From NCBI GenBank assembly GCA_032164245.1, contig JAVMKO010000003.1:133493924-133557923 (forward strand): a stretch of DNA of 64,000 nt, given 5' to 3'. This stretch comes from Sternotherus odoratus. Its lineage: Eukaryota > Chordata > Testudines > Kinosternidae. Position 1 is the first letter of the stretch, and each line of letters opens with the position of its first letter. The position numbers were made by a program, and so were the translations under genes. Below, piece after piece: positions 11,137 through 22,076 of this stretch. The notes below the pieces were generated by a model. The model saw only the letters and a program-made list of their open reading frames with translations. It did not search any database and had not been told where the DNA came from.

Positions 11137-11415
11137 GTAAGTCTTAATACGTTTAATTTCTTAAACTGAGATTCAGCAATGGAAAAGTACTATTTTATCT
11201 AAAATCTGTTCATGTCTTCCAGGTCAGTGGAACACAAGCATTGGACACAAAAAAAATCAGTTAAATGATCTCTTCATATTATCTGTTGTCTGATACTATG
11301 GTGGGGTCTTTTAGAGTCAAGTCTTGATTCCATTGGAGTGCAAAATTCCAAGTGACTGCAATGGGACCAGGATTTACCACTTAGTGACATCTGCCTCAAC
11401 AACAATGATGTTTAC
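11137..11415 (+). other. USH2A: USH2A intron 17-equivalent, first part
   Basis: Begins GTAAGT. It is plain intron with a decayed module around 11320-11375 (ATTCCATTGGAGTGC). No element can be named with confidence. Confidence 0.5.
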
Positions 11416-11860
11416 TGTGACGGGTTGGATCACAGAAACCCCCTTGGGGCTGCCAACTGATGTGCCAAGACTACTTCTGCCCCTGATTTCCAGCTTGGGA
11501 CTCCAGAAATCCTGCCTGGTTTGAGTCAGACTCGCTAGCCTGCTCCAACCCAGACGCAGGTCTGAACCACGTCCTTTAACAGCTGTAGGCTTACCGGAAA
11601 CAGGTTAAGAAGTGTTCCTGCCTTTAGCACTCAGATGTTCAACTCCCAATGAGGTCCAAACTTTAAATAAATCCGTTTTACCCTGTATAAAGCTTATACA
11701 CGGTAAACTCATAGATTGTTCGCCCCCTATAACACTGATAGATATACACAGCTGTTTCCCCCCCACAGGTTAATTAATAAGTAAAAAGTGATTTTATTAA
11801 ATACAGAAAGGATTTAAGTGGTTCCTAGTAGTAACAGACAGAACACCAGCTTTTGTAAGG
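11416..11860 (+). mobile_element. LTR-like interspersed repeat
   Basis: The sequence begins TGTGACGGGTTGGATCACAG and has the composition of a retroelement terminal or untranslated region, ending near GATTTTATTAAATACAGAAAGG. I recognise it as a high-copy reptilian repeat by its opening, but the far end and any target duplication are not visible. An endogenous retrovirus LTR is possible; no viral gene is present. Confidence 0.4.
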
Positions 11861-13122
11861 AAGACACCTTAATGCACTCCATTCTGCTGTTTACTATTTT
11901 ATCTTGCAGTCCATGGGCCACATTTTTGTGGGACTCTTGTAAATCACACTGATAATGTTTGCATGGCAAACCTCATAGATACTTCAGGAAAAAGCTATTG
12001 TGTAGACAAAAGTGGTGCACTGATCTCAGTTCCCACTTTCTGTGAGGACCGTATCTTCCTAATTTAGCAAGAGTTAGGAAATTAGCCTACACCAGAAGGT
12101 TTCTGTATGCTTTAGAGCTGCAATTATAACTACAGGCGCTGAGTGCTAGCTCTTGTCAGTACTAGCCTCTTGATCCTTACTGTATGTTGTTCATAGTTAT
12201 ATTTGGTGGTTGCCATTCCCTGATCTATACGCCTATGATAGTTGATGCAATCAGTGTCAGCTCCTGGATTCCATTCTCACTTCTCCCAGCAACTGTTGAT
12301 GGAAGTTTCATTTTGTTTGTCAAAAAACTCAGAGCAAATGAGTGATAAGACCTCCTGTCTGTTATAGTGCAAATAGGACACTACTTTTTGTCCCACAGAG
12401 GCTGCTAGTAACTGCCTTTCGAAGAGCACAGCAATGTTAGGGGCATGCATAGCAAGAACAACTCTTTAATGCTAATATCATATGCTTAATACTTCCTAAA
12501 AATCAAAGATAGTTTATATTGGGGAAGGTAATAATTGCTATATATGCATTTTTAAATTTAACTTAATACTAGATAGTATTCTTCTCTAAGAGTGACACAG
12601 AAAATAACAAGGTCCCAATGTAATTTAATTATCTGTAGCTTAAAATCACCATCACTTACATGTACTTACAAGACGAGGCAGCTGTGAACAATGCTATTTT
12701 ATTTCTTTTGGTGCTGGTCAGATCTTTCTGTCTGCCAAAAAGACAAAGGGACAAGTTGTCCCATCCTCCTCCTCATCCCCCCAACCAGTTACGGTTATTC
12801 AGTTCCTTGAAGTCCATCAATTTGGCTCCAGATACTTGTCCTCTGATGCTTACTAACTTCTGGCTGGGCTGATGTTCCTGATTTCTCATATGTCTCCCAT
12901 AAAATGTTTACATTTTTCTGATCTCAGGCCTCAGTTCAGCTAGGTGCTTCAGTACATGCCTACCCTGAAGCATGTGTAGTTAATGGGCCTACTTGTGCGC
13001 TGAAAATTAGGTGTGCTTTTAGGTATAGCACATTCCTTAAGTCCAACAGCTGTTTCTTGACCAATGAGATCTTGCCACTTAGTTTATAGTGTAGCCTTTT
13101 GTAGTGACCAGAAGATAATTGT
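11861..13122 (+). other. USH2A: USH2A intron 17-equivalent, middle
   Basis: No recognisable gene, RNA or mobile element. A pyrimidine-rich patch lies near 12760-12790. Confidence 0.5.
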
Positions 13123-13615
13123 GACGGTAACCAGTAGGGGGCATAGTTACGCTTCTGAGTCAACTCCAGGAGAGGGCGTAATGGTGTTACCAGCTATGAG
13201 AATGGGCTTGTTTCTGTTATCTGTATGTGTCTGAGAACCGTTCTCAGCTGTGTGAGTGTTTACCCTGTCTGTGTGAGAACGAATGTGTGGGAAACTAAAT
13301 GGGGAAACTGAGGCAGGATAGCGTAATCAACAAGTGCTAAACAGCGTGTAATCAACCAATTAGCTTTCTGCTTGCTATTAATGAGATGAGTATGTATGAG
13401 ATGCAAATGAGCATGGGTATATTTGTGCTGACACACCTTCATGGGTTGGGCTTCTTCTCTGGACATCGCTTGGGTGTGTCAGACATCCTGTATCGTGGCA
13501 GTGCTGACCGAGGCCCCCAGCACAGTAATGCCGCTCCCTTCAATAAACTCACCACTTTCCATCTAGCCACCTGTGTGAAGCCTCATTTCTCCTGGCAACG
13601 AGATAAGCACCCCAC
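13123..13615 (+). mobile_element. endogenous-retrovirus-type LTR, probable solo LTR
   Basis: The segment opens TGTGACGGTAACCAG, contains a polyadenylation signal AATAAA at 13542-13547, and ends in the region CCTGGCAACGAG...CCCCACA. This order fits an LTR with R region. No gag, pol or env sequence follows, so it is at most a solo LTR. I could not match a target duplication. Confidence 0.5.
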
Positions 13616-13675
13616 AACATCTTTGATGGGAAATGGACAAAAACCAGTTTCCCATCACGCCAGATTATATTAAAG

Positions 13676-13779
13676 CGACAAAGAGTCTTGTAGCACCTTA
13701 TAGACTATTAGTCTATAAATTGCTACAAGACTCTGTCGCTTTTGCAGATCCAGATTAACATGGCTACACCTCTGATACT
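13676..13779 (+). mobile_element. Penelope-like fold-back insertion with 14-bp TSD
   Basis: Flanking copies of AGATTATATTAAAG at 13662-13675 and 13780-13793 are a target duplication. The insert is a palindrome (GACAAAGAGTCTTGTAGCACC against its imperfect reverse complement) followed by a tail GATTAACATGGCTACACCTC. The tail resembles GACTAACACGGCTACCTC of the other Penelope-like copies here. Confidence 0.65.
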
Positions 13780-13793
13780 AGATTATATTAAAG

Positions 13794-14251
13794 GCACTGT
13801 CTGTTGGGGCCACTTTATGCAATCGGTAGATCATTATTTAACACTTGTTGCTTTAAAAATACTATTATGCTATATTATAGTATCCATGTAGGAACTCTCT
13901 AGAACAAGTTGAAACCTACTAACCTTTTATCTGTCCTTAGAGAAAAAGCATAACAAATAAAATTATAACAGTTCAACCTAAGATTTTTTTCAAGTGCAAA
14001 AATTATATGGGTTGTAAAACCAAATGTTTAGTCAAATAACAATCACAACAAAAGTTGTGATAGAATAACAACAAATTTTGGGGAAAAATATTCCTAGCTA
14101 AGTGAATTTTGATAGCAATTAAAATTACACCTTTGCGTGCATTATATTTTCTATTGTTAGATTATTAGTTTTTTAAATATTTTTGATATTTTAATTGGAT
14201 GCTGAATAACAATTTGCAATAAATTACTTGTTTACTCACTATTATTTCTAG
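13794..14251 (+). other. USH2A: USH2A intron 17-equivalent, 3' part
   Basis: AT-rich intron without recognisable elements, ending in the acceptor ATTATTTCTAG. Confidence 0.6.
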
Positions 14252-14509
14252 GTATAATCATAAGATATGAAATCTATATGAGAGGAGCATTACAATCAGA
14301 TGGAAGTCGTCGCATCTTCCAAAGCAGTGGATGGCTCAGTCCTCAGCCAGTTATGGAGTCTGCTAATGAAAATGCATTAAAGCCACCTCAGACCAGCACC
14401 ATAATTACTGATCTTGAGCCATTCACGGAGTACGAGTTCTGTGTTTTAGCGGTAAACATGGCTGGTAGCATATTTTCAGACTGGATATCAGGAAGAACTG
14501 GAGAAGGAG
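14252..14509 (+). CDS. USH2A: usherin exon (exon 18-equivalent), FN3 domain 3, C-terminal part
   Basis: The exon completes FN3 domain 3: GIIIRYEIYMRG, then FQSSGWLSPQPV, ESANENALKPPQT, and EPFTEYEFCVLAVNMAGS, the F and G strand region typical of FN3. The acceptor is TTTCTAG and the donor GGAG|GTAAGT, with phase-1 introns on both sides. The length is 258 nt, against 270 nt as I recall for human exon 18. The 4-residue difference falls in the variable loop between YMRG and FQSSGW. The frame is fully open. Confidence 0.95.
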
Positions 14510-15060
14510 GTAAGTTTTAGTTTATATTAACTAATTTTAATAAACCTAGAATGCATTTAAAAAGAGTTTTTATGTTAAGTAAATAGCCATATAGGGTCAA
14601 ATTCTGCTCATCTTACTTATTCAAAACTCACTTAAATTTGCTGGGAATTTAGCATGAGTAAAATAGCTATAGAACAAAAAATTGCAATTACACTGCAACA
14701 AACTTCTAAGACCATATGATAACAAAATCTTATTCTTAATTTAGGTTTTATGAATTTTACCTAGTTTTCTCCATCATTGTGTATATGCCTTCTTCAAGCA
14801 AACACTCATTTAACCCACTTTTTTCCTGAAAACCTGGGAGACTAGGTAGGGCTTGAGGTCAGCCTTGAAGATCAGCAAACCCAGACTTTGTAGCACATGC
14901 AATTTAGGGGGGAAGAAATAAATGTGGATGCAATGAATATCATTTAAGTTCTTATTCAGGAAAGATGCTTAAGCATGAACCTAACTTTAAATACATGCTT
15001 AAATTATTTCCTGAATCAGGGCCTTAGTTTGCATCTGCAGCTAGTTTTTTTCAAAAAAGC
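14510..15060 (+). other. USH2A: USH2A intron 18-equivalent, first part
   Basis: Intron beginning GTAAGT. Around 14940-15020 lies a decayed module (CATGCTTAAATTATTTCCTGAATCAGGGCC) similar to one near 56220-56290, probably an old amniote repeat that I cannot name. Confidence 0.45.
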
Positions 15061-15325
15061 CCAGGCCCACATTTTCAAGAACTCCGCACTCACAAGTGGA
15101 GCTAGATTTTTAAAAGAGCTCAGCTCTCGTGCTAAATAAGGGCCAGGCACCTAAGTAGGGACCAGGTTTTCAAAAGTACTCTGCACACAACAGCTGGCCT
15201 TGTGACACCTATGGCTGATTTTCAAAAGAGTTCAGTACTCAACATATGGAGCTCTTCTGAGAATAAGGCCACTTATTTTCTTGCCTAAATTGGAGCTGAG
15301 CTCTTCTGAAAATTCTGGCTTTTCC
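15061..15325. repeat. diverged tandem modules around ATTTTCAAAAGAGCTCAG
   Basis: Related modules start at about 15071, 15106, 15167 and 15218; each has a TTTTCAAAAG-like core followed by an actc or gctc element and a short purine-rich spacer. Spacing is irregular (35 to 61 bp). It looks like an ancient composite repeat rather than a satellite. Confidence 0.5.
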
Positions 15326-15374
15326 TGCCTGATAGTGCTCAGATTTCAGCAATTAAATGTTTTATCAATATCAG

Positions 15375-15820
15375 TACGGCTACGATTTAGTCAAGGGTAT
15401 TTTTAGTAAAAGTCATAGACAGGTCACGGGCAATAAACAAAAATTCACAGTGCGTGATCTGTCCATGACTTATACATTTGATTAAATCTTGGGGGTGGTG
15501 TACTGGGGGAGGGGGGTGCAGAACAGGGCCACTGCTGTGGGGGGGGGGAGGTGCCTGGGACCAGCGGTGCCAGCTGCTGGGGACCATGGCTGTTCGTGCT
15601 AGCTGCTGGGGACTGCTGCCCAGGGCCACTGGAACAGCGGCTGATGGGCTGTCCTTGGGACTGCTGCAGCAGCAGCTGGCGTGTTTGTCCCAGGGGCTAT
15701 TTGCCTGGGAGGCCCTGGGGTCAGTCACACTGGCCTCTGAAGAAGTCATGGGGGTTACAGAAAGTCATGGAATCTGTGATTTCCACGACCTCCATGACAG
15801 ACATGGAGCCCTACTCACTG
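15375..15820. mobile_element. unclassified non-autonomous element with GC-rich interior
   Basis: Ends show related sequence: AAGTCATAGACAGGTCACGG on the left and CACGACCTCCATGACAGACA on the right, which are roughly inverted. The middle, about 15490-15700, is a G-rich diverged tandem region built on CAGCTGCTGGGGACC-like units. No target duplication could be confirmed. Confidence 0.45.
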
Positions 15821-16574
15821 GTGATGCCCACATTTGTTGGTGCCTCCAAAATCATGTCATCAGTTATCTGCTTCCACAAAATGGGAGGCTTGGCTGAAAT
15901 CCCTTTTAGAATTTTTCTGCTTCAGTTTTTAAATAGCATATAGCACTAAAGTGCCAAGTTTTCTCTTGGGAAGAGGTCCATTAGTATGGTGTTTGTACAT
16001 AAGAGGCACTCTGAGTTGGGATTCTATCATTGCAAAGTGAGAAGGCGGGGCTTTTACTGCAGTGCAGACATTGCTTTTACAGGTTTTGTTATCCAAGACA
16101 GGAGCATTCCTCTATAAGAAGTGAGAGATGTGTTAATTTTGAACCTGCCCAGCAAACAGATTTGCTTTTAAGGTGATTAAGGATTGAACAATCATTGCTT
16201 TTATCAGCTTTTTTCCATATCACATGAAGATTTTGCATCTGAGAGCTTTTCATCAATGTACTTCCTACCTATATCAAGCAAAAAAGGTGTTTAGTAGCTA
16301 AGTAGTGGTTAGTGCTCCTTTAAAAACACGTGCATTATAAAATCAAGGTTTTATTCTGCATAAGTGATTTTTTTGCCTTTTTATATAATATTTAAAACCA
16401 TATAAAATTCCATTTCGACCTGAAGATTAATTTTTTACAAGGTGCTTATTAAGGAATTGGATATGAAAAGACATTTTATTGTCTATAACAGATGGCATTT
16501 TACAAATACAGTTAGAAAACTTGCATGACACGTTATTCATTTATTTTATGGTAAATTAGCACATTTGTTTTTAG
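15821..16574 (+). other. USH2A: USH2A intron 18-equivalent, 3' part
   Basis: No gene or recognisable element. It ends with a T-rich tract and TTTTTAG, the acceptor of the next exon. Confidence 0.55.
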
Positions 16575-16732
16575 CTCCTGTATTCATGCCATATCCATCA
16601 GTATTCCCCCTTTCACCGTATTCTCTCAATGTATCTTGGGAAAAGCCACAAGATAATGTAGCAAGAGGAGAAGTGATGGGATACAGCATCAATGTAATTA
16701 CCACACAAAACATGTTGCCAGTATTTTCCCAG
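16575..16732 (+). CDS. USH2A: usherin exon (exon 19-equivalent), FN3 domain 4, N-terminal part
   Basis: The exon starts FN3 domain 4: APVFMPYPSVFPLS, YSLNVSWEKPQDNV with the conserved Trp, GEVMGYSINV, and ends PVFSQ. The acceptor is TTTTTAG. The donor is CCAG|GTATTG, weaker at +4 to +6 than the other donors in this gene. The upstream intron is phase 1 and the downstream intron phase 0, so this is the one place here where an FN3 domain is split at a codon border. The length is 158 nt, against 170 nt recalled for human exon 19; the 4 missing residues lie just before the final FSQ. Confidence 0.94.
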
Positions 16733-17270
16733 GTATTGTTGTTATCAATCTGTTTTCATTGTTTGCTAATATATGAATGTTCTGCAGAAGAAAAAAATAG
16801 CCTTAGTGTCTTGGCAAAATTTTTATTTGCCTATTTACTGTACATTCTGCTTACCTAATTTCCTCACCTAGCAGTTTATGGCATGCTTTTCATTTTCTGT
16901 AATGTTGTGTGCATTGCTTAAATAGGTGTTGAATTGTACCCCTGAAGAGAGCTGTATGTCAGTGGTGGGTAACAAGATGCTTAGATATGAAGAGCCCATT
17001 CAGGTGAATTGTGTAAATACCCTCAAGCTGTGCATATGTTGATTCTGTAAAAGCAGCATATATATGTGCCCTGAGGGCACCCAGCAATGTGTGCAATTCA
17101 TGCATAGTCCCTCTATCCCCTTGCCAGTGTTGATATCTCTGTTTTATTGTAATCTTGTTTTTTTAAAGCCTTCCCTTTTGGAGTCAGTGAATATGCAAGA
17201 ATTTCAGTCCCCTGCCTTACACAGATATGACTATTGTAACTTCAGTTACTCCTTCTCCTAAACTGTGCTA
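16733..17270 (+). other. USH2A: USH2A intron 19-equivalent, first part
   Basis: The reading frame stays open for 126 nt beyond the donor before a stop at 16856-16858, but the continuation has no usherin similarity. Nothing else recognisable. Confidence 0.5.
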
Positions 17271-17645
17271 AAAGCAAGAATAATCGGGGGGGGGGGGGGT
17301 GAGCATGTAAAATGGCTGTTGTTGGAATATGTCACAGTCATAACTTTCTGCTTTTCCCAGGGGAGCACCACCCCTGCTCTGCCATGAGGTCCCTCCCCCA
17401 TTCTGCCCCTTTCCCCAAAGCCCCACCCTCGCCCTGCCCTGCCTCTTTCCAATTCCACTCCTTCACCTCTCCCAAGCATGCCCCCCCCTCACTCTGACGC
17501 TTTCCTCCCCCACTGCTCTCTCTCCCCTCTCACCCCAGCACCTCCTGCCCGCTGCCAAACTGCTGATTGGCAGCGGGCGGGAGGCGCTGGGGCGGAAAGA
17601 GTTGATTGGAGGGTGGCTGGTGATTGCTGAGCCAGCCCTGGAACA
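17271..17645. repeat. C-rich interspersed repeat with strong hairpin
   Basis: A poly-G run near 17286-17299 is followed by a C-rich diverged tandem region and a near-perfect hairpin: arms 17533-17558 and 17567-17592 with an 8-nt loop. The two arms differ at two positions, both of which would be G-U in RNA. It is probably a DNA-transposon derivative; the family is unknown. Confidence 0.5.
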
Positions 17646-17868
17646 TCCAGTGACTTCTAGGCCCCATCCCAGAAAATACCATTACAATTCCATTTGCAGA
17701 AATCCTAAAGCGCATGGAAACTTTTTGTGTGGAGCCACAAATGTAAATGAAAAATAGTTGTAATGGACTTCCCCTTGTCATATGGCTTTTCTAGAGTGTG
17801 CATAAGTGTGGGTTAAAATTCAATCCATAGTTTATGGAGCACTTTGGGTACTCTTCAGGATGAAAAGT

Positions 17869-18253
17869 CAGGGCCGCCCTTACCCATATGCAAGTACGCA
17901 ATTCTGTAAGGCACTTGGAAATTTGGGGCACCAAATTTCTTGGTACCCTGTGCAGCTGCCTGCTGCTCACTCCAGCCCCTGCTCTGGCTCTTCCCCAGGG
18001 TCCCGGCCTCTGCTCCGCCCCACCCCACCTCTTCCCACCCCCACTCCTCTGCGCTCTGCAGCAGGGCCGGGCCTGCTCTCACCAGCAGTGGGAAGTACAG
18101 TGACCCGGCCCCAGCCGCACCGCCAGTGAGGGCTGGGGGATGGTTCCCTACTGCCACCCAAGCCAGTGCCCCTCCCCACCCCATGGAGACCTGGGACACT
18201 CCCCCCTCACAGGGGGTCTGCTTAGGGCCCCAGAATAGCTAGGGACAGCCCTG
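17869..18253. mobile_element. hAT-type MITE, 385 bp, perfect 8-bp TSD
   Basis: The element starts CAGGGCCGCCC and ends GGGACAGCCCTG, short terminal inverted repeats of hAT type. It is flanked on both sides by TGAAAAGT (17861-17868 and 18254-18261), an exact 8-bp target duplication. The interior is GC-rich and non-coding. Confidence 0.85.
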
Positions 18254-18261
18254 TGAAAAGT

Positions 18262-19134
18262 GCTATATAAATGTATGATTTGCAGTGTTGCAACTTTTTC
18301 AATTTTATCACAACTGTCCTAATATTTTTTTTTCATGAAGTCCCAGTTCCTGGAGTCCTTTTATTGTATGAGAATCTTAGCTTTTGTTTGGGGTTAACAA
18401 CACTGGATTTTTAATTTTAATTATTTTGGCAATAATATTGAACTAAAAATCTAAAGAGTGAGTGAAGAAGTGTTTATTAGCTAGGGAGCAAGAGAATGGC
18501 AGTCAGAGCTCCTGCATTCTATTTCTGACACTGAGATAAGTATATACTTTATGGTACTGTCTCTAGGCCTTCATTGGCTTATCTGTAAAATGGAGACAGT
18601 AATGCTAACCTACCTTATGGGGTTGTTGAAATTGTAACTTACTTATTCGTAAAGTTCTTCAGACCTTCAATTTTGTGGAACTTTAGATTTCTACAGAAAC
18701 AAGTATCTGAAACAGCTTAACTGAACAACAAAATTTTATTCAGTTTCACCTATCTCTAACTCTTGGATATTTTACCTCAAAATCAAAGTAGTTTAAGTCT
18801 TTTGTTACTAGTTCTTTGCCTATATAAATATTGATGGTTCCCATCAAAATGTGTGCCACTCATGTCACTTACTCCACAATGATCAGATGGATAAGCTTAG
18901 ATTTCATCATTTAATGGTGACATCTTCGTCATCTATAATCGACTGTGTTTGTAGCGATACCAGCACCACCACACAGCTTTATGAGGCAATAGCAATGTCT
19001 CCTCGTTTATCCACCCAGGAACTGGATTATTACCTCATAAAACAGCGTGATGGAAGTATTATCATTTAAATCCTCGCTTGTTGTTATTCACGTTATTTAA
19101 CTAAGTACCATCTTCCAATTTGTTTGCCTTGCAG
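18262..19134 (+). other. USH2A: USH2A intron 19-equivalent, 3' part
   Basis: Apart from a MIR-like fragment at about 18541-18620, nothing recognisable. It ends TTTGCCTTGCAG. Confidence 0.55.
18541..18620 (-). repeat. MIR-type SINE fragment
   Basis: The segment contains CTTATCTGTAAAATGGAGAC and CCTTATGGGGTTGTTG, the reverse of the well-known MIR core region (CCCATTTTACAGATGAGG). It is old and diverged. Confidence 0.6.
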
Positions 19135-19279
19135 ATTGTGTATGTAGCTGAAGCTCATGAGCTGTCCTATATAGTGACAGAATTAAAACCGTATACAATG
19201 TACAACTTCACTATTACTCTTTGCAATCGAATTGATTGTGTAACCAGTGAACCAACCATGGGACAAACCTTAGCAGCTG
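19135..19279 (+). CDS. USH2A: usherin exon (exon 20-equivalent), FN3 domain 4, C-terminal part
   Basis: The exon begins in phase 0 with IVYVAEAHELSYIVTELKPY, followed by MYNFTITLCNRIDCVTSE and GQTLAA, the last strands of FN3 domain 4. The ELKPYT-MYNFTITLC pattern is the usual E-F strand signature of usherin FN3 repeats. The acceptor is GCCTTGCAG and the donor GCTG|GTAAGG, leaving phase 1. The length is 145 nt, the same as I recall for human exon 20 (c.4252-4396). It has an N-F-T sequon. The frame is open throughout. Confidence 0.95.
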
Positions 19280-21766
19280 GTAAGGAAATAATTTGATCCA
19301 TGTACAAAGTTGACGCGGCTTTCTAATGAGTACCATTACAGATGATCATAGTTTGATGCACAGTGACAGGGATAGGTGTTGTATTAATATAAAGTGACTT
19401 GCTTAATTATAATTTGTTTACCTTGACAGTTTAAAAACAAAACAAAATGTTTTCCATGCAGGTTTACAGTATACTCTAATGTGATAGGATTTATGTGCTT
19501 CTCTCTCAATTACAAGTCAGTTATTTAGTTATCCCATTCCTGTTTGTTTATATCATGCCCATCCATAGCTCTTACACTGATTAGAGCTGATAATAAATCA
19601 GTTGCTTCTTATAAGTCTTCATGTGCCAGATTTTCAAATGAAGGCATGCAGAAGTATATATGCACTTTTGCAAATGCTTGGCTTTACACACAAGTGGGGA
19701 TTGCATTCTTTTCTTATGAAGTGGATTTGCAAACTTTGACTAGCTTGTGTGTGGTGAGTTTTTGTGTACCTATCCCAGGGACACACTGATATACATCCTT
19801 ATTTTGGGTGTACCCATTTGAAAATAATCAGGTTGTGAAGGTTCTCTATTACAGAGCTGCAGTACTGTAAACATCTGTGGAGCACTTGCTGGTGGATTTG
19901 CTCTCTCCTCATTTCCAGTCGTGGCACTACACAAAAAAAACGTTAAATAATTTAACGATATTACCATTTCCAGTTATGCAACTGCTGTATGGGATCATGA
20001 ATGGGAAGGAGGTGGTCCTTGCAATTGTGAACAGTAGGAGAGGTGATCCATTAAATGAGCTATCTATTGTGATGAGATCCATAAAATGAAAAAAAAAAAA
20101 AAAGAGAACCCCTGCTATATAGAATATTTTGAGGACTTTTTAATGGGCCCTTCTTCCCTTCCACAGTTGCCTGGCTACCTGTTTTCAGTTATGGGGGAAA
20201 TTATTTGTTATCTCACAATGGATACCACTCCCTCACTGCTCAGACCTTCTGTTTGAATGGACAGAGATGGCTCTGAGATTCTCTCTCTTCTCTGTTTCTG
20301 CACTCCAGTGAGGTTTTTTTCGACTTCTTTATGCTGCAGCCCCTTTAAAATGTTAACTTGGCTGCCTTAAGAACCCATCCCATATAAGCATGACTTTACT
20401 TCTTCACCATCATTCCTAATCATCCAATTGTCCTCTCTGTAATGGGGGGGGGGGCATCAAATTAGTGCCAGCCTGGACAGCTCTTCACCATAGGAACCTC
20501 ACTGTTCCAAGGGATTCCAAAGGCTAATATCCCCAGAATCCAATATGACCTACATAGGACCCTTTGTTGTTTTTACAAATTATCCAACCTTGTGTGTATA
20601 TATTTATTCAGAGATTGAGAATGAATAGCTCAGTTAAGCTTGACAGCTTGTTTATGACTGTCTCCTCCTCAGTTGTGTTAATGCTTAGAAACCTATCACA
20701 TTAAAGAAGACAGGAGAATACAAAACAGAGTAACAGACAGGTCTGGATTTATTAGACGTTTCACATTATAGCATTCTCCCCCCTCCTCCCCCCCACTGTT
20801 TCCAGATCTTGAAAGTGACCACTTTGAGACTTGGAGAGTTCAGTCTTGTATTGCATTTGCTCAGTTGAAACGGTACCACTGATGTTGATTTTCCCCCCAG
20901 ATTTTATGCTCAGAAATTTTAAAATATAAAGGACAAAACACTTGGATTTTGCATGCCATTTCATCTTTCACCATTCAGATTTTTCGTAACTGTAGTAAAT
21001 TGTTTGCAATCCTACTGTTAAGTGTCTAATACTACTTCCATAACAGTTTAATATTTGCAACAGTTCCATCCTGGGAGAAAATATTTCTAAAAAAAAAAGA
21101 TATTTAAAATAAATATATATTTTAAATAAAACCTCCAGGTTTTCTAATCTTCAAGTTAATATAAGAGGTAGAATAATACTAGATGGATTTGGAGATACCA
21201 TTCCCATCAGTAGCAGGGATAGTGGATCAGATCCTGGTCAGATCCTTGTTGCACCACTGAGTGGTTCAAAGGGGAATTAAAATTGCCTTGAAAGGGTAGG
21301 TGAGGATTCCCTGAGTGTGAAGGAATCTCCATTTGGCAAAGAATCAGCAACACTGGCTCTATGCCACTCTCTGTTGGTCCCCTGGCAGAAGGAGCTTTCT
21401 GGAGGAGATGTGGTTGAAGTATACTTCAGTGAAATGGTCCCTTATGGCTGTTACAATCTAGTGCAATTTAGAGTTGCCTTGAGTTTTGTTTCAGCTTGTG
21501 GTGGAGCCAAATACTGCTTCTAGCTTTACAGCTACAGCTCCCATTGACTTTTGAGAACAGAATTTGGCCCGTTATCTCATACTGATATCAAAGCAGAAGG
21601 ACCCCCCCCCCCCCCAGTCTCTTTCTAAATACAGTTTTATTTTCTAAATGTAGGCAAAACACAAAAAGAGTTCCTCGGCCCACCCTGGGCTACAACTCTA
21701 AGGGAATTTTCCTTTTTGCCATGTTATCCCTCCTTTTTCAGGACCCACAAGAAGATTATTCTCTGC
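19280..21766 (+). other. USH2A: USH2A intron 20-equivalent, first part
   Basis: No exon or named element. Homopolymer runs occur near 20088-20103 (A), 20443-20453 (G), 21091-21099 (A) and 21601-21616 (C). Confidence 0.5.
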
Positions 21767-21768
21767 TA

Positions 21769-22074
21769 CAGAAGACTCTCGATTATCCAGGATGATAGGG
21801 AAAAAAATAATTCTGGTTAATAAAATCCTGGATAATCACCATCCATAGGAAATATGGAGAGTGGGGGTTGGTTCACCAGCCACCCTGTGCCGGGGGGAGG
21901 GTGTGTTGGTTCACTGGCTGCCCTGCATCCTGGTGGGGGTTTTTTGTGTGTGCGCTTGGGGCGGCAGCAAAGCCAGAGCTGGTCCTGCGAGTTGCGCATA
22001 TTTTTTTTTTTTTTTGACATCCTGGTTAATCCACATCCTGGTTAATCCAATCCTGGATAATCAAGAGTCTACTG
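21769..22074. mobile_element. Tigger/pogo-like MITE, 306 bp, TA target duplication
   Basis: The ends are CAGAAGACTCTCGATTATCC and GGATAATCAAGAGTCTACTG, inverted repeats of about 20 bp, each bordered by TA (21767-21768 and 22075-22076). The body repeats CCTGGTTAATCC-like words near the right end and has a poly-T run. It has no coding capacity. It is a different subfamily from the Tigger-like copies at 5448 and 62501. Confidence 0.8.
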
Positions 22075-22076
22075 TA

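Noticed and set aside
13123..13615. Intact provirus next to the LTR
   Set aside because: No gag, pol or env traces follow; the next sequence is a Penelope-like insertion and plain intron.
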